DNA of 64,000 bases from Photorhabdus heterorhabditis (GTDB taxonomy: Bacteria; Pseudomonadota; Gammaproteobacteria; Enterobacterales; Enterobacteriaceae): contig NZ_RCWA01000020.1 of NCBI RefSeq assembly GCF_018448905.1, positions 1 to 64,000 on the forward strand. Direction: 5' to 3'. Made by a program: the position numbers and the translations under genes. How positions within the stretch are numbered: the first letter of the stretch is position 1; every line of letters starts with the position of its first letter. Shown piece after piece: positions 27,888 to 34,666 of the stretch. The notes under the pieces were generated by a model that made no database searches, was not told the DNA's origin, and saw only the letters and a program-made list of their open reading frames with translations.

Positions 27888-29249
27888 ATGAAGTGGTAGC
27901 CAAATAACCAAGCGTAAGCCGCCTAGTGGGCTGTCTTCAGCACATACCCAGCCACGATGTTGGCTGACTGCGGTTTCTACAATGGCTAAACCAAGGCCGG
28001 TGCCGCCAGATTCTCGGTCGCGGGCTTCGTCTGTGCGGTAGAAAGGACGGAATATATGTTCGCGGTCTTCTGGGGTGACGCCAGGGCCGTCATCGTCAAC
28101 GGTGATGGTGATCCCTTGATTATCGGTGTGGAAACCCACGGCAATGTGGTGGTGGGAGTAGCGTAAGGCATTGCGTACAATATTTTCAAAAGCACTGCTA
28201 AGCGCTGATGGGTTGCAGTAAATAGTCCAGGAACCCGGTGGTGAGGTTGTTTCAAGGATTTTATCCATTTGTTCAGCTTCAAAGCTGGCGTTATCAAGAA
28301 TATCGTTCCATAACTCTGTCATTTTGATATTTTCTCTCAGCAGCTCATTTTTATGCTGGCTGCGGGAGAGCACTAACAGATCGTTAATCATGCTGTCTAG
28401 TCGTTGGGCTTCTGTCTCAATTCTTTCCAATTCTTTACTTTCACCATGACGACGGCGAAGTAATGCTGTTGCAAGTTGTAGGCGGGTGAGGGGCGTGCGT
28501 AGTTCATGGGAGATGTCGGAAATGAGTCGTTGCTGTGCGGTGACCATGCGCTCTAATACACTGATCATCTGATTGAAGCTGTTACCTGCGGCCAGAAACT
28601 CTTGTGGGCCAGCTTCCAATTCTGGATGCTGGCGTAGATTGCCTTTAGCAACATCGTCTGCGGCATTTTTTAATTTACGGGCCGGTTTAGCCAAACTCCA
28701 GGCTAGCCATAATAGGAGTGGCGCACTGATTAGCATAGTGGCAATTAATAGCAATAGTGGTCGGTCAAACATCAGGTTAATAAAGTCTGACTGTGGGCTG
28801 TTTGCTGGGCGAACTAAGTAGAGTTGGTAATGATCTTCTCCGTCCCGGATAGAAAATGGCCCTAACATCTCAGAACGGCCATATTTTTTCTTTTTAGGGT
28901 GATCTGCATTATCTGATTGTCCGATAAAATTGCGGACAACTTGCATTTCACTTCTCTGGGCACCAATAACCCGTCCTTCACTGGTGACTAATATCAGGCG
29001 TTGTCCTGGTGGCGCCCATTTTTCAATTGCGCGAAATAAACGGCGCCACCAGAGTAAATCATTAGCTGGGTCTTGTGCTAATTCTGCTTCAATATGTTGT
29101 TCCAGCATAACTCCCTGCCGATATTCATTTTCCAGCAGAGAGGTCAATTGTCTGGAATCCAGTTTTGGTACCATCAATACCAGCATCAGGACTAACGCGA
29201 GAGTAAACCAGAAAATTGCGAAGATGCGTGCTGTTAAGCTGTTTATCAT
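27879..29249 (-). CDS. cpxA: Envelope-stress sensor histidine kinase CpxA
   Basis: 456 residues. N-terminal membrane helix (about 7-28), periplasmic domain to about 165, second helix LLLLIATMLISAPLLLWLAW, HAMP, HisKA with ISHELRTPLTRLQLA (phospho-His), and ATPase motifs DDDGPGV and GGTGLGLAIV. It phosphorylates CpxR on envelope protein misfolding. Its start overlaps the end of cpxR by 4 bp. Confidence 0.97.
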   Translation of the reverse strand: MINSLTARIFAIFWFTLALVLMLVLMVPKLDSRQLTSLLENEYRQGVMLEQHIEAELAQDPANDLLWWRRLFRAIEKWAPPGQRLILVTSEGRVIGAQRSEMQVVRNFIGQSDNADHPKKKKYGRSEMLGPFSIRDGEDHYQLYLVRPANSPQSDFINLMFDRPLLLLIATMLISAPLLLWLAWSLAKPARKLKNAADDVAKGNLRQHPELEAGPQEFLAAGNSFNQMISVLERMVTAQQRLISDISHELRTPLTRLQLATALLRRRHGESKELERIETEAQRLDSMINDLLVLSRSQHKNELLRENIKMTELWNDILDNASFEAEQMDKILETTSPPGSWTIYCNPSALSSAFENIVRNALRYSHHHIAVGFHTDNQGITITVDDDGPGVTPEDREHIFRPFYRTDEARDRESGGTGLGLAIVETAVSQHRGWVCAEDSPLGGLRLVIWLPLHGR

Positions 29250-29941
29250 GTTGCAGAAACCATTAAATAGCCGCGGCCACGTAAAGTTTTAAACCAAGGC
29301 TGACCATCTTCCCGTTCAGGTAATTTACGACGCAGGTTAGAGATATGCATATCAATTGCCCGGTCAAATGGGGTCAGCCGTTTACCTAATACTTCTTGGC
29401 TTAGGTGTTCGCGGGAAACAACTTGCCCCAAATGTTGAGCTAATAAATAGAGCAATGTGAATTCAGTACCTGTTAAATCTAATATTTGATTAGCGAAGCT
29501 GGCTGCCTGGCGGCCAGGGTTTAATTGTAGGTTATCGACCAGAAGCGTGGGCAGGCCGTTGTCTGTCTGTTGTTGTTCACTCCAATTTGAGCGGCGAAGA
29601 ATAGCGCGTATACGAGCCACGAGTTCACGATCATTAAATGGCTTGGCAAGATAGTCATCAGCGCCTAATTCCAGTCCCAGAACACGATCCAAATCGCTTC
29701 CGCGTGCTGTCAGCATAATTACCGGGGTTTGGTGATGTAGCCGAAGTTCTTTTAATGTTGAAATACCATTCTTACGCGGCATCATAATGTCGAGTAGTAG
29801 TAAATCAATCGAGTCGTCAAGGAATTTTAATGCTTGTTCTCCGTCATAAGCGATAACAACGTTAAATCCTTCCATTTCAAGTAATTCTTTTAATAGTGAT
29901 GTCAGTTCACGGTCATCATCAACTAATAGGATTTTATGCAT
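29246..29941 (-). CDS. cpxR: Envelope-stress response regulator CpxR
   Basis: 231 residues, OmpR family. Receiver: LLVDDDRELTSLL, LLLLDIMMPRKNG with the phospho-acceptor Asp, and KPF. The winged-helix C-terminus contains FDRAIDMHISNLRRKLPE. It is transcribed divergently from cpxP across a CpxR box, so autoregulation with cpxP is likely. Confidence 0.98.
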   Translation of the reverse strand: MHKILLVDDDRELTSLLKELLEMEGFNVVIAYDGEQALKFLDDSIDLLLLDIMMPRKNGISTLKELRLHHQTPVIMLTARGSDLDRVLGLELGADDYLAKPFNDRELVARIRAILRRSNWSEQQQTDNGLPTLLVDNLQLNPGRQAASFANQILDLTGTEFTLLYLLAQHLGQVVSREHLSQEVLGKRLTPFDRAIDMHISNLRRKLPEREDGQPWFKTLRGRGYLMVSAT

Positions 29942-29995
29942 CGATTACTTCCTCCAGGAACAAAAATACGATAACAAACTTTGTTATTCCACGAC

Positions 29996-30010
29996 TTTAC
30001 GTTCTTTTAC
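29996..30010 (-). promoter_or_regulatory. CpxR box between cpxR and cpxP
   Basis: The minus strand reads GTAAA-AGAAC-GTAAA, a perfect GTAAA-N5-GTAAA CpxR site. It lies 54 bp upstream of cpxR and about 88 bp upstream of the cpxP start, in the shared divergent promoter region. Confidence 0.88.
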
Positions 30011-30097
30011 AAGCTCTGACGCTAGTTTGCAGCCGCACAGGTATAGTTGTCTACATTGAATCGAATAGCATCGTTCGGGGAAACGAGGAGTTGTTTA

Positions 30098-30592
30098 ATG
30101 CGTAACATAGCAGCGTTGGTTCTTGCGTCAATATTTGTTGTTAGCTCGGTAGCATCTTTAGCTGAAACAGCAAATACAGCTCACGCTGCTACAGTACCTG
30201 ATATTTGTGCGTCGTGTGGTTATAAGAGTGGTGAAGCTCATCATTATCGTAATAATAATGAAACCAGTGACAATGATCATATGTTCAATGGTATCACTTT
30301 AACCGAGCAGCAGCGCCAGCAAATGCGTGATTTGATGGTGCAAAAACATCAGCAGCGCTCATTGATGTTGATTAATCGCGCAGAACGTGAAGAGATGCGC
30401 AAATTAGTAACGGCGAAGGATTTTGATGAAGCGGCAGTAAAGGCTCAAGCTGAAAAGATGGCTAGATATAGTGTTGAACGTCAGGTGGAAATGGCCCGTA
30501 TCCATCATCAGATGTATCAACTGTTGACTCCTAAGCAGCAAGCACAATTAGAGCAACACCATCGGCAGCGTATGTCTCAGTTACCGAACTGA
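30098..30592 (+). CDS. cpxP: Periplasmic Cpx regulator CpxP
   Basis: 164 residues from ATG 30098, which has GAGGAG 8 bp upstream; in-frame codons further up lack a signal peptide. Signal peptide MRNIAALVLASIFVVSSVASLA, then the paired LTxxQ motifs typical of CpxP/Spy (TLTEQQRQQM and LLTPKQQAQL). It inhibits CpxA and helps clear misfolded proteins in the periplasm. The 3' UTR encodes CpxQ. Confidence 0.93.
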   Translation: MRNIAALVLASIFVVSSVASLAETANTAHAATVPDICASCGYKSGEAHHYRNNNETSDNDHMFNGITLTEQQRQQMRDLMVQKHQQRSLMLINRAEREEMRKLVTAKDFDEAAVKAQAEKMARYSVERQVEMARIHHQMYQLLTPKQQAQLEQHHRQRMSQLPN

Positions 30593-30638
30593 TTTTGTAG
30601 TATCCATAGCATAGTAGTAAGTTAGTAGTAAACGAGAA

Positions 30639-30697
30639 TTTTTCCTTGCCATAGACACCATCCCTGTCTTTCAGGCCCTTTTTAGGGCCTTTTTTTT
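30639..30697 (+). ncRNA. cpxQ: CpxQ-type 3'-UTR small RNA
   Basis: Forty-six bases after the cpxP stop the sequence TTTTCCTTGCCATAGACACC, continuing ATCCCTGTC, is essentially the conserved Hfq-dependent sRNA CpxQ of E. coli and Salmonella, released from cpxP mRNA by RNase E. It ends in a perfect terminator stem AGGCCCT-TTTT-AGGGCCT plus T8. The terminator stem differs from that of E. coli (CCCCCACATGCTGTGGGGG). The change is explained if the 3' half was replaced by an integrating element (see the repeat entries). CpxQ represses membrane-protein mRNAs. Confidence 0.85.
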
Positions 30698-30769
30698 CAG
30701 TCACTTACAACACATTTCTTTGTAAAACAACAACATAAAAAAGTATGAAGGGGTTAGAAAGTATACGAA
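30658..30769 (+). repeat. CpxQ 3'-half direct repeat, copy 1 (attL-like)
   Basis: 112 bp starting at CCATCCCTGTC inside cpxQ and running 72 bp past the T-tract to GTATACGAA. It recurs at 33513-33624 with the same length and only about six mismatches. The first ~40 bp are the sRNA 3' end; the last ~70 bp (with AAAAAAGTATGAAGGGGTT) form a shared right arm. Copy 3 (34537) shares only the core. Confidence 0.88.
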
Positions 30770-30803
30770 AGTTTTTGAGTGTGGACGCTTGCCACAATAT
30801 CAG

Positions 30804-30926
30804 ATGCGCCTTCCAGAAAAATTTCGCGAGCAATTAGAAGAGCAAGCGTGTAGAGACGGTGATTTTTCTCTTGTAACATGGATCAAGCGGATTTTGCGTA
30901 AAGAACTACGGGAACGAGGTATTGAA
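30804..30926 (+). pseudogene. Fragment of small Arc/YlcI-like DNA-binding protein
   Basis: MRLPEKFREQLEEQACRDGD and FSLVTWIKRILRK resemble the ribbon-helix-helix core of small phage-type proteins. After that the frame is shifted by an extra A in an A4 run (around 30900); the intended tail, ELRERGIEPKG, lies in the next frame ending at 30937-30939. Upstream the frame is open without an ATG into the repeat arm, so the 5' end has probably been lost. Confidence 0.5.
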
Positions 30927-31015
30927 CCGAAAGGTTGAATCTTGTGAAATGCCAAGAAGCACCCATTCTAGGTGCCTCTTGTTTTGAATTGCTCTAACAC
31001 CTTTATATGTGGGTC

Positions 31016-31354
31016 TTAGCCTACCGTAATCTGAACAGGTTTTCCTATACGGGTTAACATATTAACCAATGCGTCAATGGTGAATTTACTTACCTTTTTA
31101 TTCACAACATCAGATACTCTTGGACGAGAAATGTGCAACACCGTTGCTACTTCAGCTTGTTTCATTTTTTTATCTGCAATCCATAAAGTAATTTCTTCCA
31201 TTAGCTGTTCTTTGATTTGCAATGTGTTTTCTATTTCTCGTAAAGAGGTTGCATGAAGTTGCTGAGCCTCTTGCTCAGTAAAACCTAACTCAGAAAATAT
31301 ATTATGTCCGGCTGGAGTTACCCTACGAATTTCAGTGTCAATTTTAGTGGTCAT
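31016..31354 (-). CDS. HigA-like helix-turn-helix antitoxin
   Basis: 112 residues. The C-terminal half holds an XRE-type helix-turn-helix (MKQAEVATVLHISRPRVSDVVN, HTH_37 style); the N-terminus is acidic. It follows and overlaps the toxin by 4 bp, the HigBA gene order (toxin first). Expected to neutralise the toxin and repress the operon. Confidence 0.87.
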   Translation of the reverse strand: MTTKIDTEIRRVTPAGHNIFSELGFTEQEAQQLHATSLREIENTLQIKEQLMEEITLWIADKKMKQAEVATVLHISRPRVSDVVNKKVSKFTIDALVNMLTRIGKPVQITVG

Positions 31355-31710
31355 TTGATATTTCTCCGTTGCTGGATAACTGCGTTGTATCGTACTTTAG
31401 CGATATCCTTATCATGTTTATTCGTTTGTTGAGTTTTTTTCTGAAAACTATGCAATACATAAATAACTTCATCGAATTTAGCAACATACATAATACGATA
31501 AATACCTGTATTGTCTCTTAGCCGTATTTCTTTTACGCCAGAACCGATGTCAGAAAAGGGTTTCCAATCTTCAGGATCTATTCCATGCTGTATTCTATGA
31601 AGCTGATAGCCTGCGTCTTTACGTGCATCTGTAGGGAAGGCTAACAAATCTTCATAAGAAGAGCCAATCCAGGCAATTTCTTTCTCTGTACCGCTCCTGA
31701 TTTTCGTCAT
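31351..31710 (-). CDS. HigB-like toxin (phage Gp49-like/DUF891 family)
   Basis: 119 residues, RelE-superfamily. WIGSSYEDLLAFPTDARKDAGYQLHRIQHG, VKEIRLRDNTGIYRIMYVAKF and VIYVLHSFQKKTQQTNKHD are the typical Gp49-like motifs. Presumably a ribosome-dependent mRNA interferase. The GGAAGGGAAA before the ATG is a good ribosome site. Intact pair with the antitoxin gene. Confidence 0.87.
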   Translation of the reverse strand: MTKIRSGTEKEIAWIGSSYEDLLAFPTDARKDAGYQLHRIQHGIDPEDWKPFSDIGSGVKEIRLRDNTGIYRIMYVAKFDEVIYVLHSFQKKTQQTNKHDKDIAKVRYNAVIQQRRNIK

Positions 31711-31947
31711 AGTTTTCCCTTCCTTACCTGATTGTATAAAATTTTATACAATTCTGTGCAAAGTTACAAGAATTGTCGCTTCATTTATCGTGCGCGGCAT
31801 GAGTCTTTTGATTACTCAAGGATGAACATCTCTAATACTCTTTTTATATCCTCCACTTTGTGCTATCCCTGATACTTACCCAATCAACTGAATTTTATTG
31901 TCACAGTGATCACCATAGCGAAATCATCATTACGGGAGTCTTTCGCT

Positions 31948-32347
31948 ATGGCACAAGATTATCATCATGGTGTCCGCGTGCAGGAAATCAACGAGGGTAC
32001 GCGCACTATTACCACTGTCAGCACCGCTATTGTCGTGCTAGTCTGCACAGCGGATGATGTTTGACACCAAAACTTTTCCCTTAAACACGCTAGTCTTGTT
32101 AACCGACGTTCTGACTGCCAATAGTAAGGCCGGCAAAACGGGCACATTGTTCCATGCTCTGCGAGCGATTGCCGACCAGTCCAAACCCGTGACTGTTGTT
32201 GTGCGTGTGGCTCAGGGGAAAACTGAAGCAGAAACCACGTCGAATATCATTGGCGGCGTTACCGACGAGGGCAAAAAAACGGGAATGCAGGCGCTGCTTG
32301 CGGCACAAGGTCAGCTTGGCATCAGACCGCGTATTTTGGGTGCTTGA
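31948..32347 (+). pseudogene. P2-like phage tail sheath protein (FI) fragment, frameshifted
   Basis: [20 protein letters not shown] followed by [16 protein letters not shown] is the N-terminus of P2-family tail sheath FI. The frame then ends at TGA 32062, while homology continues in the +1 frame (TFPLNTLVLLTDVLTANSKAGKTGTL, QGKTEAETTSNIIGG, MQALLAAQGQLGIRPRILG). It breaks off at 32347. Only the first third of the usual ~390 residues remains. Relic of a prophage or tailocin. Confidence 0.85.
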
Positions 32348-32821
32348 GCACGTTATTTTAGCTATGAACGATTTCAGCAATATTTGACATGTGAAGATGT
32401 TGAAAAGAGACAACGTGCAATAATCAAAATCATCGGCGCATCAAATCTTATTGGTAAATCTGAAAGTTGACTTTTGGATTCTATCAACTAGAGTACGATT
32501 ATTCCCCATGAGGGCTTTGTTAAAAAATTTCTCCCGCAAAGGGCTTATAACCCCTCATACATAGTATGAGGGGGTTTCAGACCGCTGACAAACTTCGTTG
32601 AAAATAACGGGGTTTGTTTCCTTCATTATGAATCATAATGTCTCCATTTTCCTCATTAACCCGGTCTAATCCCCCGCTAAGGCGTTATTTTCACTTCTCC
32701 CGTAATAAAATGCTTGTTCTCCAGAAATAAAAACAACAAAGCATTGCGATCAGCAATGGCAGCTCGCAGGACGAGACAGCTATGCTGGCTTGATGCACAG
32801 CACAACATAGCACCCGCCCGC
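32348..32821. other. Non-coding stretch with palindromes
   Basis: About 470 bp without a credible gene. It contains a strong hairpin, CCCCTCATAC-ATA-GTATGAGGGG (32551-32573), and a second palindrome, CATTATGA-ATC-ATAATG (about 32623-32640). Either could be a terminator or mobile-element end; no known IS terminus was recognised. Confidence 0.45.
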
Positions 32822-33106
32822 TCAAAGAAGATGACGGGGGTGATTCATCTGTTGATGAAGGATACGCGCAATCAGAATATCGGTATCCCGGATAGTATAG
32901 AAAACCGTGTGACGGTGAAACTCAACCCGCATGACACTTGGGACAGATGGGTATTCCCTCCCTATATGTGGCATTTCAGCTAGTGTGTCAAAAAATGCTT
33001 CCAGTGCCTCCGTATAATGGTCAGCCTGAACTTCACCGAATTGCAAAAGTGTATAATCATAAATCCCAGCAAAATCTTCAGCAGCCTGATCCGTGAGCTT
33101 ATACAT
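32822..33106 (-). CDS. ParE-family toxin
   Basis: 94 residues, RelE/ParE superfamily: YKLTDQAAEDFAGIYDYTLLQFGEVQADHYTEAL, MPHIGREYPSVPSVMRVEFHRHTVFYTIRDTDILIARILHQQM. This is typical of ParE, which poisons DNA gyrase in studied cases. It overlaps the parD gene by 8 bp. Intact. Confidence 0.9.
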   Translation of the reverse strand: MYKLTDQAAEDFAGIYDYTLLQFGEVQADHYTEALEAFFDTLAEMPHIGREYPSVPSVMRVEFHRHTVFYTIRDTDILIARILHQQMNHPRHLL

Positions 33107-33341
33107 TATGTCTGTGTTTCCGTTGTTCCGCTATATCCCGTAGGGTCAGCGAGCTTTCCCCACTTTCCAAGCCAGCAATAACCGCTTTGCGTACAATCTC
33201 ATCGTAAGCTTCTTGTTGCTCCAGCAAACGCAGCGCCGAACGCATAACTTCACTGGCATTTCCATAACGGCCACTTTCAATCATATGCTGTACGAACCTG
33301 TCAAGTTGTTCGCCCATACTGACAGTAGTAATTTTTCTCAT
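33099..33341 (-). CDS. ParD-family antitoxin
   Basis: 80 residues with an N-terminal ribbon-helix-helix (TTVSMGEQLDRFVQHMIESGRYGNASEVMRSALRLLEQQ), the CopG/ParD signature, and a C-terminal toxin-binding tail. First gene of the minus-strand parD-parE operon; likely autorepressor. Confidence 0.9.
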   Translation of the reverse strand: MRKITTVSMGEQLDRFVQHMIESGRYGNASEVMRSALRLLEQQEAYDEIVRKAVIAGLESGESSLTLRDIAEQRKHRHNV

Positions 33342-33410
33342 ATTTCACCGATGTATTAATAGTTAATACATCAAGTGTACAGCAAATGAGGCTGCATTAC
33401 CAATGTCCTG

Positions 33411-33512
33411 AAGCCCCGAAAAAAATCGGGGCTTATGTCGATGTGGTCAAGGTGTGGACACTTACTTAAATAAATCATTTTATTACAATGTGTTATGTTT
33501 GAAAAACAAACG
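33411..33512 (+). repeat. Island left arm, copy in the middle of the island
   Basis: Begins with a perfect hairpin AAGCCCCGA...TCGGGGCTT (33411-33434) and continues TCGATGTGGTCAAGGTGTGG...TTATGTTTGAAAAACAAACG up to the CpxQ core at 33513. The 75 bp from TCGATGTGG are repeated at 34462-34536 with the same length and distance to the core. Confidence 0.8.
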
Positions 33513-33624
33513 CCATCCCTGTCTTTCAGGCCCTTTTTAGGGCCTTTTTTTTCGGTCATTTACAATGCATTTCTTTGTAAAACAACAATATAAAAAAGTA
33601 TGAAGGGGTTGGAAAGTATACGAA
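33513..33624 (+). repeat. CpxQ 3'-half direct repeat, copy 2 (hybrid att-like site)
   Basis: Near-identical to 30658-30769, including the terminator AGGCCCT-TTTT-AGGGCCT and the right arm up to GTATACGAA. It carries both the left arm (shared with copy 3) and the right arm (shared with copy 1), as an attP-like or junction site between two tandem insertions would. The CpxQ 5' half (TTTTCCTTGCCATAGA) is not present. Confidence 0.88.
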
Positions 33625-33769
33625 CGGCAACGGATCACGCCGGAAGTTTATCCTCATGGACTCAGTCTATCAGACTCCTCAACCTCATCCTGGTAACGTA
33701 ATGGATAAAGGCGCAGTAAATGGCCTTCGTGAGTGGTTCGAAAATGTAATAGGAGTCGAACATGATTAA
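33623..33769 (+). pseudogene. HicA-type toxin, 5'-truncated
   Basis: The frame entering from the repeat arm reads NGNGSRRKFILMDS, then PQPHPGN and MDKGAVNGLREWF, which is the C-terminal half of a HicA-family mRNA interferase. The N-terminal half is missing and its place is taken by the right arm of the repeat. The stop overlaps the hicB start by 8 bp, as in intact hicAB operons. Confidence 0.7.
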
Positions 33770-34105
33770 AAGCAACAACATTATGACTATCGACGGTCAT
33801 CCCGCTTCTGTTACCTACGAAGCAGAAATTAGGGCCTTTCGCGGCAAGTTTCTGGATGTCACCGGATATTGTGATTTCGTATCAAACAGTATTGACGGGC
33901 TTGAAAAAGAGGGACAAATCTCACTGGCTGAATATATAGAAACGTGCGAGGAAGAGGGAATTAACCCATTCAAGGAAGAGGACAGGATAAAATCTTTTAC
34001 TCTTCGTTATCCTGGCTGGAAGCTCGTTTGACTGCGGCGACAATATCACTCGCAGTCTCAAAGAACCAGTTCATAGTTCAGCTGCTTGAGCGGGAACTTC
34101 AATAA
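33762..34105 (+). pseudogene. HicB-type antitoxin, frameshifted
   Basis: The first frame (MIKSNNIMTIDGHPASVTYE, FRGKFLDVTGYCDFVSNSIDGL, RIKSFTLRYPGW) is a HicB partial-RNase-H domain and stops at 34031. The continuation of the protein lies in another frame: WLEARLTAAATISLAVSKNQ then FIVQLLERELQ, ending at 34103-34105. This is the expected DNA-binding tail. A one-base change near 34014 (TATCCTGGCTGG) would explain it. The short form may still fold, but the operator-binding tail is lost. Confidence 0.72.
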
Positions 34106-34133
34106 AATAGATAACGCCGGACAGTAACAAAAC

Positions 34134-34496
34134 GTGTTTTTAGTGATACGTATTTCATGGGAAGAAATCGCCCAAACTGACCGGGAGCAAATTTATCTCT
34201 ACTTCTTTGAACGGGCTGGGCTGTTATTGGCTGATACAATGGATACAAAATTTTCGGAGATGGCTGAACTTCTGAAAGTTAGCCCATACGCAGGCATAAA
34301 GGCTCGTAACAGCCCTGATGAACGTTATAGAAAACTCGTTGTCCCTCATTTTCCTTTCATCATGCTCTACCGTTACGATGAGGATATAGAAAATATAAAA
34401 ATTCTCAGAATATTGCACATCTCATTAAGCCCCTCGGCATGCGAAGGACTTTTCTTGTATATCGATGTGGTCACAGTGTGGATATTTTTGTTTTAA
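34134..34496 (+). CDS. Orphan ParE/RelE-like toxin with arm-derived tail
   Basis: 120 residues from a GTG start. IRISWEEIAQTDREQIYLYF, PYAGIKARNSPDERYRKLVVPHFPFIMLYRYDEDIENIKILRILH is a ParE/RelE core. The final ~20 residues (ACEGLFLYIDVVTVWIFLF) are read from the repeat left arm and do not belong to the family, so the original 3' end has been lost. No cognate antitoxin is adjacent; the gene starts 28 bp after the broken hicB. Activity is uncertain. Confidence 0.65.
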   Translation: MFLVIRISWEEIAQTDREQIYLYFFERAGLLLADTMDTKFSEMAELLKVSPYAGIKARNSPDERYRKLVVPHFPFIMLYRYDEDIENIKILRILHISLSPSACEGLFLYIDVVTVWIFLF

Positions 34497-34536
34497 AATC
34501 CTTTTGTTACAATTCGTTATGTTTGGAAAACAAACA
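34427..34536 (+). repeat. Island left arm, right-hand copy
   Basis: AAGCCCCTCGGCATGCGAAGGACTT, a degenerate form of the hairpin in the middle copy, followed by TCGATGTGGTCACAGTGTGG... to the CpxQ core. The 75 bp from 34462 align without gaps to 33438-33512. Confidence 0.75.
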
Positions 34537-34579
34537 CCATTCCTGTCTTTTTCCCGCCTTCTGGTGGATTTTTTTTAAT
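34537..34579 (+). repeat. CpxQ 3'-half, copy 3 (attR-like, diverged)
   Basis: CCATTCCTGTCTTT followed by a different terminator, CCCGCCTTCTGGTGGATTTTTTTT. It resembles the E. coli CpxQ 3' end (CCATCCCTGTCTTCCCCC...) in style. The downstream sequence is backbone. It is plausibly the original chromosomal 3' end of cpxQ displaced by insertions. Confidence 0.7.
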
Positions 34580-34666
34580 TGTTGTTATTCTGACCAATCC
34601 TGTTTATCTTACTTCATTTAACTTAAGTTGATTTAATTATTCATGGTTCTCAGGAAGGGAAATAGT

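Noticed and set aside
32714-32983. 89-codon plus-strand ORF overlapping parE
   Set aside because: Antisense to the well-supported ParE toxin, no recognisable domain.
33371-33559. Minus-strand ORF of 62 codons over the repeat
   Set aside because: Lies across the left arm and the CpxQ terminator; a shadow of repeat sequence.
30658-34580. CRISPR or integron array interpretation of the three repeats
   Set aside because: Only three copies with kilobase spacing, repeats are asymmetric (arms differ by side), and no Cas, IntI or attC-like structure is present; tandem integration fits better.
34439-34621. ORF over the right-hand island border
   Set aside because: Reads through the repeat arm and terminator and has no start signal or family likeness.
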